A stretch of 64,000 bases of DNA from Caenorhabditis elegans (taxonomy: Eukaryota > Nematoda > Chromadorea > Rhabditida > Rhabditidae). A program made the position numbers and the translations under genes. The DNA lies in NCBI RefSeq assembly GCF_000002985.6, contig NC_003283.11, positions 16,369,501 to 16,433,500 on the forward strand. Reading direction: 5' to 3'. The notes under the pieces are model-generated. The model saw only the letters and a program-made list of their open reading frames with translations. It did not search any database and had not been told where the DNA came from. Shown piece by piece: positions 1-11,097 of the stretch (position 1 is its first letter; each line of letters starts with the position of its first letter).

Positions 1-103
1 TTTCGAGACCGCGAATGTCGCATTTTTTGCTGATGTGTAATATTTTAGGAGAATTATAGCAAATATCAAGAAAATTTGAAAAATATATCGATTTTTTGCT
101 CAG

Positions 104-2252
104 AAATGCTCAAATCCAACGAGATCAAGCCAACAAACGATGTAACGAGATAATGTCCGAGAGGAGAATGATGAATGATTCGAAAGTTGAAATGGCAAAT
201 GTAAGAGCTGAAAATTCTCTCAAAAACTGGCAAAAAATGGTTGAAAAGCAAGAATTTTAGCCAAAAAATGTGAAATTTTTCGAAAAATGAATTCTTACTT
301 CTCCTCGGGGAGTACACGACCTGCGTAAATGGACAATAAATGTTTATAATACTTTCAGCGAATTAATGGACTAGAAGTGGCGAATCGGATGCTCCGAGAT
401 GATGTTACCCAGGCGAGAAATGCGACGGAAGCTAAAGAGGAGGTTTTTATATATAATTTAACGGAAAATTTGAAAACCAAAAAAAAAATTCCAGGAAATC
501 CGAGCAATAACGTATCAATCAGAAATTGTTCGCCAACAAATCAACGCTCTGAACGAACGAAATGCGGCGCTCAAGACGAAATGCGAGACGGTAGTGGCGC
601 AAAATCGTCAGCAGCATGAAGAGTAAGTAGACAGCACGGAGGCTGTTACACTGGTGGCGCAGGCGGTAACGCGCTTGACTGCCAGACGGCTGGGGTTCGG
701 CTCGACCCCCGCTGCCGCATGCACCTTGCACTCTACGCCTTTCCTTTCAATGGGTTGGTATGATTTAATAAGGATGCAAGAGAATAGTACGGGAAGTTCG
801 AAGACTTGCGGATTTGCTTCCACGGCTCCGCGAGTTCATAACTGTCACCACAATTAAAAAAAATTTTTTTTTTCTAATGGAACGCATTTTTAAGACGAGA
901 TTTCAGAATGGAAGCCCGTCAAAAGTTCGTGCAAGGTGCTCAGTTAAATGTGAAGAAGGCGGAGGCGGATTTGCAATTGGCCAATGCAGAAATTCAGTGA
1001 GTTTTGAGTTTTAAAAAAAGTTTAAGTTTCAGAAAACCGTAAACTAATTTCAGACGTCTGCTCCGAGAACTTGACAGCTCTCAGCAGCTCGAGAATTCGA
1101 GCATCACTGACAAAAGAAATATCGAAGAAGAGCTCATCCGGAAAGAAGATGAGATCAGATTGGCAAACTACAAATCAGCAACCTTATTAAAAGCGGCAAA
1201 TGATAAAATCGAAAAACTCGAGTTACGATTGAAACAAGAAAAACCGGCGGTGCACAATGAGATGACTGTGGTAGGTTTAGCAGGAAATTGACAAAAAACC
1301 GGAAAAAATGGGAAAAATTCTAATCACTTTCACAAGTTCCAGGAAACAATATACATTGCCATAGAGACTATCAAAACGACGTACGAGAAGCAGCTGTCCA
1401 GAATGGAAGAAGAAATTGAGCATTTGAAAGCTGAAAAGTTGAAGCAGGAGCAGCAACAAATAATGATGGAGGAAGAGGAGGATGCAGTGGTTCAGAATCT
1501 CGAGGAACTTCCAGCCTATCTGAAGACTCCAATGAGGCCGGATCCAACGAAGATGGAAGGTCTTAAAAAGACTATTCAAGTGAAGATCAGGCTTGATGAA
1601 GAGCCCGAACGCCCGGCTCGGCCGGCTAGTGGACCGCCCGTAGATTCACCTGTGACGTGGCATCAGAGAAAGCCGTTCGAACGGCTCCCAGCGATGGTTG
1701 TGCCGCTTTTTGGGACAACTGAAGGTGAGATATTAATCAGGCGCAAAAAATACTGTACTCGGTCTCGAAACAACAAATTTTTATTCAGTGAGAAAAGGCG
1801 CAAAAAATTGTCGTGTCGAGACCGTACGTACCGAACTTTTGGTGCAAAATTTTACGTCTGTGTGTGTCAGGCTGTCCCATCACGGTTTGATCTACACAAA
1901 AATGCGCGATTTGTTTGCCTAAAAAGTGTGACGTCAGCACGTTCTCAACCATGCGAAATTAATTGAGAAGTCTGCGGCATTTTTTGTAGATCTACGTAGA
2001 TCAAGCCGAAATGAGACACTCTGACACCACGTGAAACTGACATTTTCAGCACCATCAACAGGACCCGGACCATCCATTTCATCCGAAGATCTCATCACTT
2101 CCTCGACAATCGAATCAACGTCCGATGAAATTAGCATTGCCGCCTGCAATCAGTTCTCTGAGGAGGATCTGCTGCTCGCCGAGCCAACTGATATGATATC
2201 ACCGAGTCAACTATTGGATCTCGATGAGCAGACTCTGCTTGGTGGAGAATAA
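104..2252 (+). CDS. Coiled-coil protein, 3' part (5' end outside window)
   Basis: Seven exons can be followed: 104-200, 359-442, 495-622, 907-996, 1054-1270, 1343-1724 and 2050-2252. All junctions keep frame and use good gt/ag sites. The first exon begins in phase 1, so the gene starts upstream of the window. The visible protein is mostly charged alpha-helical coiled coil, rich in Glu, Lys, Arg, Gln and Leu, up to about exon 6. A segment reading LEELPAYLKTP follows, then a Pro/Arg-rich stretch and an acidic Ser-rich tail ending in LDEQTLLGGE. I recognise no enzyme motif, membrane segment or named family; a structural or adaptor role is only inference. The longer frame running past 1724 to 1966 is retained-intron sequence that crosses a MITE. 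A polyadenylation signal AATAAA lies at 2591. The next gene is convergent. Confidence 0.75.
646..720 (+). repeat. tRNA-like (SINE-like) sequence in intron
   Basis: Within the intron 623-906 there is a GC-rich block with an A-box-like TGGCGCAGGCGG at 655 and a B-box-like GGTTCGGCTCGACC from 694. It also has a T-arm-like GGGGT/ACCCC hairpin and a possible 7-bp outer stem, GGTGGCG with CGCTGCC. The anticodon arm does not pair well, so this is more likely a tRNA-derived repeat or dead tRNA than a working tRNA gene. Confidence 0.3.
1866..2034. mobile_element. Short inverted-repeat element (CACGTG family), copy 1
   Basis: The left part reads tgtcaggctgtcccat with tttgatctac. The right part reads gtagatcaagccgaaatgag, then gacaccacgtg. 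The core contains gtgacgtcagcacgttct. The same arrangement recurs at about 5948, 30596, 42772 and 51715. This copy lies in the last intron of the coiled-coil gene and ends just before the final acceptor at 2049. Confidence 0.7.
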
Positions 2253-2590
2253 TTTATATTTGTATTACGGGGCTTTAAAATTGCTTCAAAATTCCCAAAA
2301 TAGTCTGAAAATATTTTTTTTGTTTGGAAAAAAAATCCGAATTCATTTTTCCGAATTTTTTTCCCGAATTATGCTGAACAGCTCCCGCCGCAGATTAGCA
2401 AAATTATCAACACTTCCCTTTTTAACAATTTTTGATGATTTTCATACTATTTTCGGGAGTTTTTTAAAAGCAAAATCCCGTCCCCCGCACCCAATTTTTA
2501 AAATATTCATTCCCTCGTTCCCCCGATCTGAATTTGTTTTACGGTTCTCCGTGCGTGTGTATGTGTCAATTTTAATAGTAATTTTGAATC

Positions 2591-2604
2591 AATAAAGTTT
2601 TATT
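2591..2604. terminator. Overlapping polyadenylation signals of convergent genes
   Basis: AATAAA at 2591-2596 serves the upstream coiled-coil gene on the plus strand. The sequence tttatt at 2599-2604 is AATAAA on the minus strand, just past the stop of the srv gene at 2620. The two 3' ends therefore meet or overlap here. The 340 bases between the stops are otherwise AT-rich and featureless. Confidence 0.65.
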
Positions 2605-2619
2605 ATAATAAAAATTCCC

Positions 2620-5276
2620 TCAACATCGATCTCTAGTACTTGACTGCACAATTTTGGGCGCCATTGACACGGTGCTTTGGGATTTCTGAAATACACAGTT
2701 TTTTGGGTGAGCTTTATTCGTACACTGCCCGGTGTCAATTTACGCGGCTCGTGTACTCCTCGAGGAGAAGTGGGAATTTTTTTTGGGCGTAAATCTTTGA
2801 TTTTGCACTAATTTCGTCAATTTTTGCAGTTAACGTCGAATACAAAAAATTTGGCGAAACTGCGCAAAATGAATATTTTCGGCGAAAAAAGTACTGCAAA
2901 ATCCTCTACAAAAAATTCACACTTTTCCACTACGAGTACACAAGCTTCGTAAATCGACACGTGGCCGTGGAAGAGGTTTTTCTCTGCCATTCTCTGCCAT
3001 GAGACCTACCTTAAACCGGCAACAAAACGCGCTCTGAACATCCCGATTCATCATTAATAGCATTATTGGATTAATAAACGATAGATTGCCAGATAGTGTT
3101 GGATAAAAAAGACGTAACGCCCGTACTCGGTCATTCTGAATAGGTTACTGTAGGCACGGTACGGTAGAACACACTTACATCGGCGTCGGTTGCCAACACA
3201 TATTCTCCAATGTAGAAGAAAAACGTGACGATGCAGAATAGAACGAGGATGAAAACGTGCAGTGTTAGGCGGGCGTCTTTTAGTTTTTTCGTGGTTTTTG
3301 TACTGAAATCGAAACTGAAACTTGGTGCGTTGAGGGATTTTTGAGAAACGCGGACCGGAAATATGTACGGTTGAGGGGCTAAAAACACAAAAATAAGTGA
3401 AACAATTTCACGCCTACGCCATGCCTCCCTCCGTGCCTATGCGCCTACCTTCGTGCCTGCCTGCCTACACAGACAAAGAGTTACGACTTGGGCTTCCAGT
3501 TAGGTGCCTTAACACCCGCCTTCAAGCCTGCCTTCTGCCTACCGTCGCGACACATCTATACTTGGACGCAAACCACATAAAGTGTCGGCCGCTGCGAATG
3601 AACCATAACGCAGAGAAAACGCGGCAGGTAGTCGAATAGGCCGGCAGGTATGAGGCAGGCGTCAAGCGCCTGAGCCGCGCCGGCCTACCATCAATTTCAA
3701 GCATTTTGGATCCCGTCACAAAGTTCTGTGATACATCAACTGGACGATGTTCGTGGTAGGACCCAAATTTTTTAATATGGTTCTGAAGATTTCTGATACA
3801 TTTTTTGAACAATCGTACACATTTCCGCTCCGTGAAATGATTTCTTCATAAAATGACTCACCTTGTCAGAACACCTTGTTCTACTTTTCTGGCGCGAACC
3901 ATCACCACTGCTATCTGCGAGTACATGATAATTATAGAAACACACGTCACAAAGTATGACGTCATCACTGTCAGAGACGTCCATTGAACGAAAGTTGTAC
4001 TTCCGACGGTGAGAAGAGTTACTTCGTTCTCGAAATAAATATCAGTGTGTAAAAGTGCTGGAAGGTAGATCAAGAAAGCTACGAGCCAATGAGTGAAGCC
4101 AATGAGCAAGGGGGGACATTGGTTGAGGCGCTGGAAATTTATGGAATTGAGTAATTTGCAGATTATTTTAGGCCAATTGTGTGCCACGACCTTAGTCCGT
4201 CTGTAATTATAAATAGACTCACGTAATTAAGCGTTCCGTGTGATCGACAAACTGCTAAATACCTTTGCGTAGTGATAAAAAATACGCCGACACCCCGTAG
4301 AGTGAACATGAATGGTCCAGTATTTGAGAAGGAATATGAAGAATATGGCGATAAATTATAGATGAACACATTTCCAATTGAGAAATATCTGGCGCCGATT
4401 ATTACGATGTATATGGTGACTGTGCAGACGTCTGCGAGGCCCTGAAAAGTTTGGGAATTCTAAATATGCTAAAGCCGGCACTTAAAGGCGCATGGGTCTC
4501 GTAACGCTTTTTGGTTTTTTTTCGGTGTTCATTTTTCCAGTTGTCTATCAATTTTTCTTAATTTTCTTAACAATAAACTTTCAAAAGCTATAAATACGAA
4601 GAAATTTGCTAGTAGAGGGCTAAAAATATTCTGGGATTACTGTAGTTTTAAAGAAAATTAATTTTGTCACTTTTTTGACTACTGTACTGTAGTGGTACCA
4701 TAATAATACTGTACTGGTATTGTATGGGTACTGTAGAATTAATATGGTAGTTTTCAGAAAATATGATTTTTTATTTTTGGAGAAATGATTTCGGCATACT
4801 GTAGAGGTACTGTAAGATTTTTGTAGGATTACTTTAGCGGTACTATAGCACTGTAGTTTTGATAATATTTTGATTAGAGCTTTTGGGGCACTGGGAAATT
4901 TCTGAAAAGTTCACGAAAGTTTTGGGAAATTTTTGAAAAAAAATGTCAGAAGTTTTTCTAAAGCTAGCAACATTTATGGAAAATTTTGAAAATTCTGAAA
5001 AAAAACAACGAAAAAAATTCTGGAATGTTCTAGACATATGAAGTTTAAGAATTTTTTCAAACTATAAGATTCTGGGAAACTCTGGAAAATTTGAATTTTT
5101 AGTTTTATTGAAAAGCAAAATATTACCTGGGACACCATCATAGTGTAATACGGACTTTGAAATGTTTTATGCCTATTTCTAGTTATCAAAATTCCGAGCA
5201 AAATAAAAATATAAATAGGAATTAAAATAAAATATTCATAGATAAATAGGTCCATTTGCCACGTGGGTGTAAGCAT
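2620..5276 (-). CDS. Seven-TM chemoreceptor, class V (srv), intact
   Basis: Six exons: 5127-5276, 4223-4441, 3862-4130, 3179-3302, 3010-3135 and 2620-2685, giving 317 aa in one frame. The start MLTPTWQMD at 5276 was chosen because the paralogue at 9392 begins MLTMYWQMD and both first exons are exactly 50 codons. Hydrophobic helices run through the protein. Family landmarks are FSNTGPFMFTLR before TM3, FFITTQRYLAVC at the end of TM3, and SFINPIMLL in TM7. The tail is short and Ser-rich and ends RDRC. The family is inferred to be a G-protein-coupled chemosensory receptor in ciliated neurons. The intron at 3303-3861 is filled with tgcctgcctgcct-type repeats. It is the intact counterpart of the broken srv gene at 9392. 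Confidence 0.8.
2735..2960. repeat. Dispersed repeat with GTGTACTCCTCGAGGAG core
   Basis: tttacgcggctcgtgtactc followed by ctcgaggagaagtg occurs at 2739-2772, with a related inverted block at about 2920-2960. Similar blocks are at 301-320, 34577-34600 and 35001-35034. This copy is in the last srv intron. The blocks look like pieces of one dispersed family; I cannot define its ends. Confidence 0.5.
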
Positions 5277-6808
5277 ATCTGATTTAGATTTTAGCACAAA
5301 AGTGTCTGAAAATAGGGTATAGTTTGAGATTTTGCCTTGCGACATGTAGGAGATGTAGACAGAAAACTCGTGAGGTATTTTGCTACTTTTAAGGACAGTC
5401 AGAATGGGCACTACTACAAAATAGACATCTGAAAATGTAGTAAATCTTATGAAAAGTCGTCTAGAAATTTCTCTGATTTTATGATCTCATTAGAGCAAAA
5501 ATTCATTTCACGAACTTCAAATTACTCGAGAAAAAGTTAGTCAAGCGGATAACTTTTTTGACAGAACGTCAAAAAGTAAGGGGATTAGTCAGAACCCCCA
5601 CTGGTTCTGATATTTACATTGTTTTTCTTTCTTTTTTGCTCCAAATTTATTTTCATGGGAAAATTTGTATCCAGAACAGAAATGAACATAATTAACAAAG
5701 TAACTTGATATATTTTCTGGAAAAACTAGTCCTAAAAATCGTTTTTTTTTTCAGAGAATTTAATATGCTTATGATGATTTTTTTGTGCAAAATGTTAGCA
5801 GAAAAAATTGGCGGGAAAGCTAGAATAAAAACTATATAGCGATACGCAATTTCCGATGTCTAGAGCTTATTGTCTATAGCTTTTTTGTTTCAGATAACTA
5901 TACGATTTTTTTTGCACGAATAGATATTTATTTCGATGCGTGATGCGGCACGTGGTGCCAGGCTGTCCCATTGCGGTTTGATCTACGAAAAATGCGGGAA
6001 TTTTTTCACAGAAAAATTGTGACGTCAGCACGCTCTTAACTATGCAAAATCAGTTGAGATGTCTGCGCCTCACCTCCCGCATTTTTCGAAGATCAAAGCG
6101 AAATGGGGGCGTCCTCTGTCTTCCAAAAATTGAGCTCCTCGTGAATTTTTTCTAAATATGATATTTGCAAGGTTTTTATGATTTTTAGAGTTCCTAAGAA
6201 TAGAAACAAATTAAGAAGCTTTTTGGAAAATATTTATTTTTTGAAAAATCTGAATTTTTTTCATACTCCAAACGTCTCCTTTTAAATTTCTGATGTGTTT
6301 CAGGGTACTGTATAGTACATAAACATTCTAGAAACTTTTGGAAATTTAAATTTTTCCAAAAAATCTGGGTGTCTAAAAGCAGTCCTGGGAACTTGTTGGA
6401 AAATTTTTATTATTGAAAAAAATTATTTCGCCACCCGAAAAAACTTTAAACAAAAGTCAAATTTCTGTCTTCCAATTGTTACCATTATTACAAAACATTC
6501 CAAAATTTCGATTATATTTGGAAAAATTTAATAGGTAAAATAGGCTGAAACACACTTCAGGCCCGATTTTTTTCATACGAAAAATAAGAAAACAAACAGT
6601 TTTCAGACCTTTTCGGAAAGGGAAAACACGTCTAAAAAATCCTAATTCACTGATAGTAACCAAACTTTTAGAGAAGAATGGTCTGTAAAAAATAATCGAA
6701 GCTTCAAATCCTGAAAAACAACAACAAATAACACGGGCTCTACTAAAACATTTATTTCCTAATTTCCATTCAATATTTTTCTTTCCTTCATTCAGCATAA
6801 CGTCGTGT
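5277..6808. other. Intergenic: srv upstream region and MSP-gene 3' flank
   Basis: I find no convincing exon here. It is AT-rich sequence with homopolymer runs, holding one CACGTG-family element (separate entry). A minus-strand AATAAA (tttatt at 6751) probably ends the MSP-domain gene. The region 5277-5500 presumably contains the srv promoter, but I can see no defined motif in it. Confidence 0.5.
5948..6115. mobile_element. CACGTG-family inverted-repeat element, copy 2
   Basis: It begins gcacgtggtgccaggctgtc, carries tttgatctacgaaaaatgcg, the core gtgacgtcagcacgctctta and, in inverse, ctcccgcatttttcgaagat. The right end is eroded (gaaatgggggcgtcc), so this is a decayed copy. Confidence 0.6.
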
Positions 6809-8401
6809 TTATCTATAGTATTGCGATTTCGGTCCCGAATATGCACCACCATACAGACAGCCCATCTCTGATTGCACTGGTTGTCTAGCCTGTTGAGCTG
6901 CTGGAGCTGGAGCTGGAGATTGAGCTCTTGAAGCTGCTGAACCGGCTGGTGCCTGGGCATTATTCATACCGCCGGCAACAGATGATGATTTAGCGACACC
7001 GCCTCCCTGAGCAGCAGATCCTTGAGCAGCGGACCCTTGAGCAGCAGAGCCTTGAGCAACGGAGCCAGATCCTGCAGTTCCTCCACCACCTCCTCCCTGA
7101 GCAGCAGATCCTTGAGCAGTCACACCTTGAGCCACGGAACCAGTGCCTGCAGTGCCTCCACCACGTCCTCCCTGAGTCACAGATATCTGAGAGACGGGTC
7201 CTTGAGCTCCTCCTCCCTGAGCAGCCGATCCTGGAGCACCAACTCCTTGAGCCATAGATCCCGGAGCAGCAGATATCTGAGAAACAGCTCCTCCGCCACC
7301 TGCTCCCTGAGCAGCTGATCCCTGGGCAGCCGTCATTTGAGAAGCTCCACCAGCACCAGCAGCACCACCACCAGCAGAAGCACCACCACCGCCACCACCA
7401 GCACCTTGAACAGCCGACCCTTGAACCGCCGATCCCTGAGCCACCGATCCCTGAGCTTTCGATCCTGGATTCGATGTTGCCATTTCTGTGCCACCCATAC
7501 CATCATCACATTTCATCAAGATCATAAACACGTTTGGTTGGGCTCCAGGTCTCTTGAAGATCTCGGCAGCATCAGTTTCGGCGTGAGAGCACTGAAAATT
7601 TGGAGTTTATAGAGAAGCTAGGCAAGTTTTTTTGTCAATTTTCTGCGTAGCGAGTCAGCGCTAGCGGCTCCACTATATGCTTGCGCCGGCAGCAATGCGT
7701 TCTGACTACGCCGGCGACAGCGCATTTTGATTGCGCCACCCTCGGCGTCAGTTACATATTATGCTGGCGCCAGCGCCGGCAGCTACACAATCTGCTTCTG
7801 CCAGCGGCAGCGGTCACAAAAATGTTGATTGCGCCTGCGCCGGCGGCAGCGCATTTTGCTTGCTCGAACGCTAGCGGCCGCGCATGCAGAGTGCGCCACC
7901 GCGGGCGGTAGCTACACATTATGCTGGCGGCAGCGGCTCCAAATTCCGCTTGCGCCAGCGCCGGCAGCTACGCAAAATGCTTCCGCCAGCGCTAGCGGCC
8001 ACAATTTTTGATTACACCGGCGCCGGCGCCAGCTCATTATTTGTTCCTTACCTCAAGATACTGAACAGCCAACTTGTCCTCCTTCATCGCACCCTTGCAA
8101 CGAACCACAACCAAATTCAGTGTAAACCCAGGCATGATGAAATCCGTATTCGGAGTGGTCCTGAAACAAGCTAAAGTTATACAAAAAAAAAAGTTTATTT
8201 ATCGAATTACTTGTAGACATCCACATTATTAGTCTTGACTTTAATCGCAAAACGCAGCTGAGAAGTATTGCTGATCTTGACAATCGCTTGCCCTTCCGGC
8301 GCTGCCCATTTCAACGACGAAACACTGAAAATGAAGAAATTGTGAAACTGAAAAAGTTGAAAACTTGAAAGAAAAAAAACTTACTTGAAAGTGAGAGACA
8401 T
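6809..8401 (-). CDS. MSP-domain protein with Ala/Gly/Gln/Ser repeat tail
   Basis: Four exons: 8385-8401, 8211-8324, 8052-8160 and 6809-7591, giving 340 aa in one frame. Residues 1 to about 110 form a major-sperm-protein domain: LKWAAPEGQAIVKISN, RFAIKVKTNN, FIMPGFTLNLVVVRC and a KEDKLAVQY block. Cytosolic MSP-fold proteins of nematodes act in sperm motility or as binding adaptors. From about residue 130 the last exon encodes a low-complexity tail of AQGS/AQGA-type repeats broken by Gly-rich patches, ending in an Arg/Tyr-containing tail (GPKSQYYR). Expression in sperm is likely from the family but not shown. Intron 3 (7592-8051) holds an unusual GC-rich repeat. The short opposite-strand frames over the repeat region are composition artefacts. 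Confidence 0.8.
7640..8035. repeat. GC-rich degenerate tandem repeat in MSP-gene intron
   Basis: About 400 bases are built from imperfect units of roughly 40-60 bp. Each holds the words gcgcc, ggcagc, gccggc and tgctggcgcc with short AT linkers such as acacattatgctgg. Base composition is sharply GC-rich compared with all flanking DNA. It lies wholly within intron 3 of the MSP-domain gene. Confidence 0.7.
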
Positions 8402-9391
8402 TGTTTATCCGAACTCGCACTCAATTAGTCGATTCGAAAAGGAAATAATGATTGAATTTCAAATCGATTGGGAAGGGAATGAAAATCCACGTGGAAATTG
8501 CCACATGGAATGGGGGAGTAGTTGAATTCCGTGGTTTACGGGAAAATCAATAATTGGTGAATTGTTTTCAAATTTCATTTTTTTATGAGACATAAAGTTT
8601 TTTTTTTGAATTATTGATTATTTTGAGTATATTAAAACAAATATTATCTGATCATTGAAGCTTAAAATATATTTGTCTGCAGCTATATTCATTTGACCGT
8701 GGTGATATGTCGTGGGAAACTACGCATATAATTCTTATTATAAAAGATCAAAAAGTGTATTTCTTGTAGATTTTCCAGAGTAACTTTCTCGAAAAAATCA
8801 AAAAATCAACTTGAAAATTGTGCGATATCGTGGGAAAATGTTAAATTTGTGGTCACTAAAATAAAAGGAGCATACCGAGTTGAAAAATGAGTTTAAACAT
8901 ATTGTATTTATTTTTTTGTGTCTCACTGTTTTGATTCTGATTTTTGTCACCCACTCAAGAACAGAAGTAACAGACGTCGTGAGAGACTTGTACTCAGAAA
9001 CCGAGGGAATATTTTTCTAAGTCGATTTTTAGTTCATACAGAAATAGTCTGATGAGTGTATTTTTCCAATCTTGTTAGTAAAATTATTTTACTGAAATCT
9101 CACTGATCAGGACAGAATGGCAAAATGAATAATCATCTATGTACATTATCTCTCATATTGTTCACACTTGGATTCATTTTGAAATTAAATTTTCTAACAA
9201 AACTTTTTGCTCCTTCCTCTAGCTAACTTTTTTCGAAAGCCTGAATTTTCCACCAATTTTTTTTTCTAAAAATTGGAAATTCCCGCCTAGATTTAATTTT
9301 AGAAAATATGAACTTTCTGAATTTAAGTTCTAAAAAATTTCTGTCAATCTTCAAATTTTGTAACTTGTAAATTTCCAGCTAAAAAAACAAA
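8402..9391. other. Divergent intergenic region between MSP and srv genes
   Basis: The two genes are transcribed outward, so both promoters should lie here. The sequence is AT-rich with poly-T tracts. I see no exon, no repeat copy and no recognisable binding-site cluster. Confidence 0.4.
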
Positions 9392-11088
9392 ATGCTCACA
9401 ATGTATTGGCAAATGGACGTAGTCTTCCTTGAGTTTTTCACAATCTTCCCAGTTTATATATCAATTCTTATTGATATTTTAAAAAGTAGAAGGAAGCATG
9501 CAATATTTAAAACACCATATTACACATTGGTATTGTCCCAGGTAACTTTAAGCTGTCGAAAATAACCTAAAAATCTAAACTGAAAATTCCTGTAGGGACT
9601 CGTTGATTCTATTATGATATTCACAATATTTGATCTACTGATTGCGAGATATTTTGGAATTGGAAATCGATTGTTGTTTGAAGTTCAAGATTACGGAGCG
9701 GCTTCTTATTTTTCAAACACTGGCCCTTTGATTTTCATTGTTCGGATGTTTGGAATATTTTTGATTTCTTTTCAACGTTATATTGCTGTTTGTTGGCAGT
9801 ATAGTAAGGCTAATACGGTAAGTAAAAGTCATGAAAAAGCAGCCGACATTTTGCGGTTAACTTTTTATGGCTTAAAGGTATGAAGAACTTGGTTTTAGAA
9901 GTAGTTGTTAGCTAGCAAATTCTAGAACTTTTTAAAATTTTACCAACGTTCTAGAACATTCTGAAAAATGCTCTGAAAATTTTTAAATTATTCTAAAGGA
10001 CTATAGAATAATAAGGAATATTTATTTGAATTAATTTGTTTCTGGCTTTATCTTAAAAATTCAAAACATCTCAAAATTTTTAGATTATTGTTCTGTAAGG
10101 TTTGAGAATGTTCCACAACTGAAATTTTCTAGATTATTCTTAAAAAATCTAAAATAATTCATGTTAGGGAACCATTAGAGATGACAATATTTGGCCCTCA
10201 AAAATGGTGGGATCTGTAGATCACAAACTAGTCAAACTTTAAATTCGAAACCCGAAAAACGTCGGTTGCTTCCAGCTAATCAATAACCTTCACCCATTCG
10301 CATTTCTTGCGGTTCACTGGATTATCCATGCTTGATCTACATCCCCGCATTTATCGTTAGTGATGCTCATTTCTTCGATTGTGACAAACTTTTTATTGTG
10401 AACAGTCCCACACATCTTCAGGTAACTTTTAGATTCCTGATAAGCTTATCAATGTCAAAAATTCCTAACCAGACATTCTCCATAATCGTGATAATTTCCT
10501 TCCTGTTCGCATCGATTCTAGTGGTTCTGATGTACTGTTCAATTCTTCGTATGCTATTTTTAACTCGGAAAAATGGGAAAAATTCCGTTGGGCAGACTGT
10601 TTTGTAAGTGGATTTTATGTTTCAAATTCAATGAATAACATTAGAAGTCTCAGCCGTCAACGTGCAGTCCGTCATCGAGAGTTCCGCTTGGCCGCCCATG
10701 TGCTTCTGCTGTCAGTGATGTCTGCTTCAGTTTTTATGTATTATTGGATTGAATTTTCAATGGCTGATAATCCAGATGTAAGTACGAGTTTACTGAAACT
10801 TCATGAAATTTTACAAAATTTGAATTAATTTCCAGGACTCTGGAAGAAAAGCTCTGAGAGTGTTCTTTCCATTGCTCTCATCCAATTTTTCCTACATTAA
10901 TCCAATTACTTTATTGGCCCTGAACAAAGATGTGCAAAAGATGATTAAGGCACAGTTGTGTCGGCTGAACTTGTCTAAGGTAATTTAAAAATTTTGATTC
11001 CTAATATTGATAAGTTTTGAAGATTCATACTCCAAAAATCATGATCTCTCACGGAGTTGTTCGAAGCAGGAGTAACGCAACGGTTTGA
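9392..11088 (+). pseudogene. srv chemoreceptor with single-base frameshift
   Basis: Seven exons: 9392-9541, 9596-9817, 10276-10421, 10473-10603, 10645-10777, 10836-10979 and 11023-11088. They align throughout with the intact srv gene at 2620-5276: same 50-codon first exon, FSNTGPLIFIVR, LISFQRYIAVCW, and SYINPITLL. Exon 3 is 146 nt where 147 is needed. After HPFAFLAVHWIIHA the frame hits TGA at 10333, while the next frame carries on with LIYIPAFIVSD, as in the paralogue's FLIYLPALLH. One base is therefore missing near 10331-10333. Everything else, including the stop at 11086, is in order, so the damage looks recent. A mariner copy starts 9 bp beyond the stop. Confidence 0.8.
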
Positions 11089-11097
11089 GGAAAACTA

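Noticed and set aside
1725-1966. Extension of the coiled-coil reading frame beyond exon 6
   Set aside because: It begins at a good gtgaga donor and runs through a MITE copy; the downstream exon at 2050 joins in phase.
7022-7911. Ser/Arg- and Ala-rich open frames on the plus strand
   Set aside because: They are mirror readings of the MSP repeat tail and of the GC-rich intron repeat.
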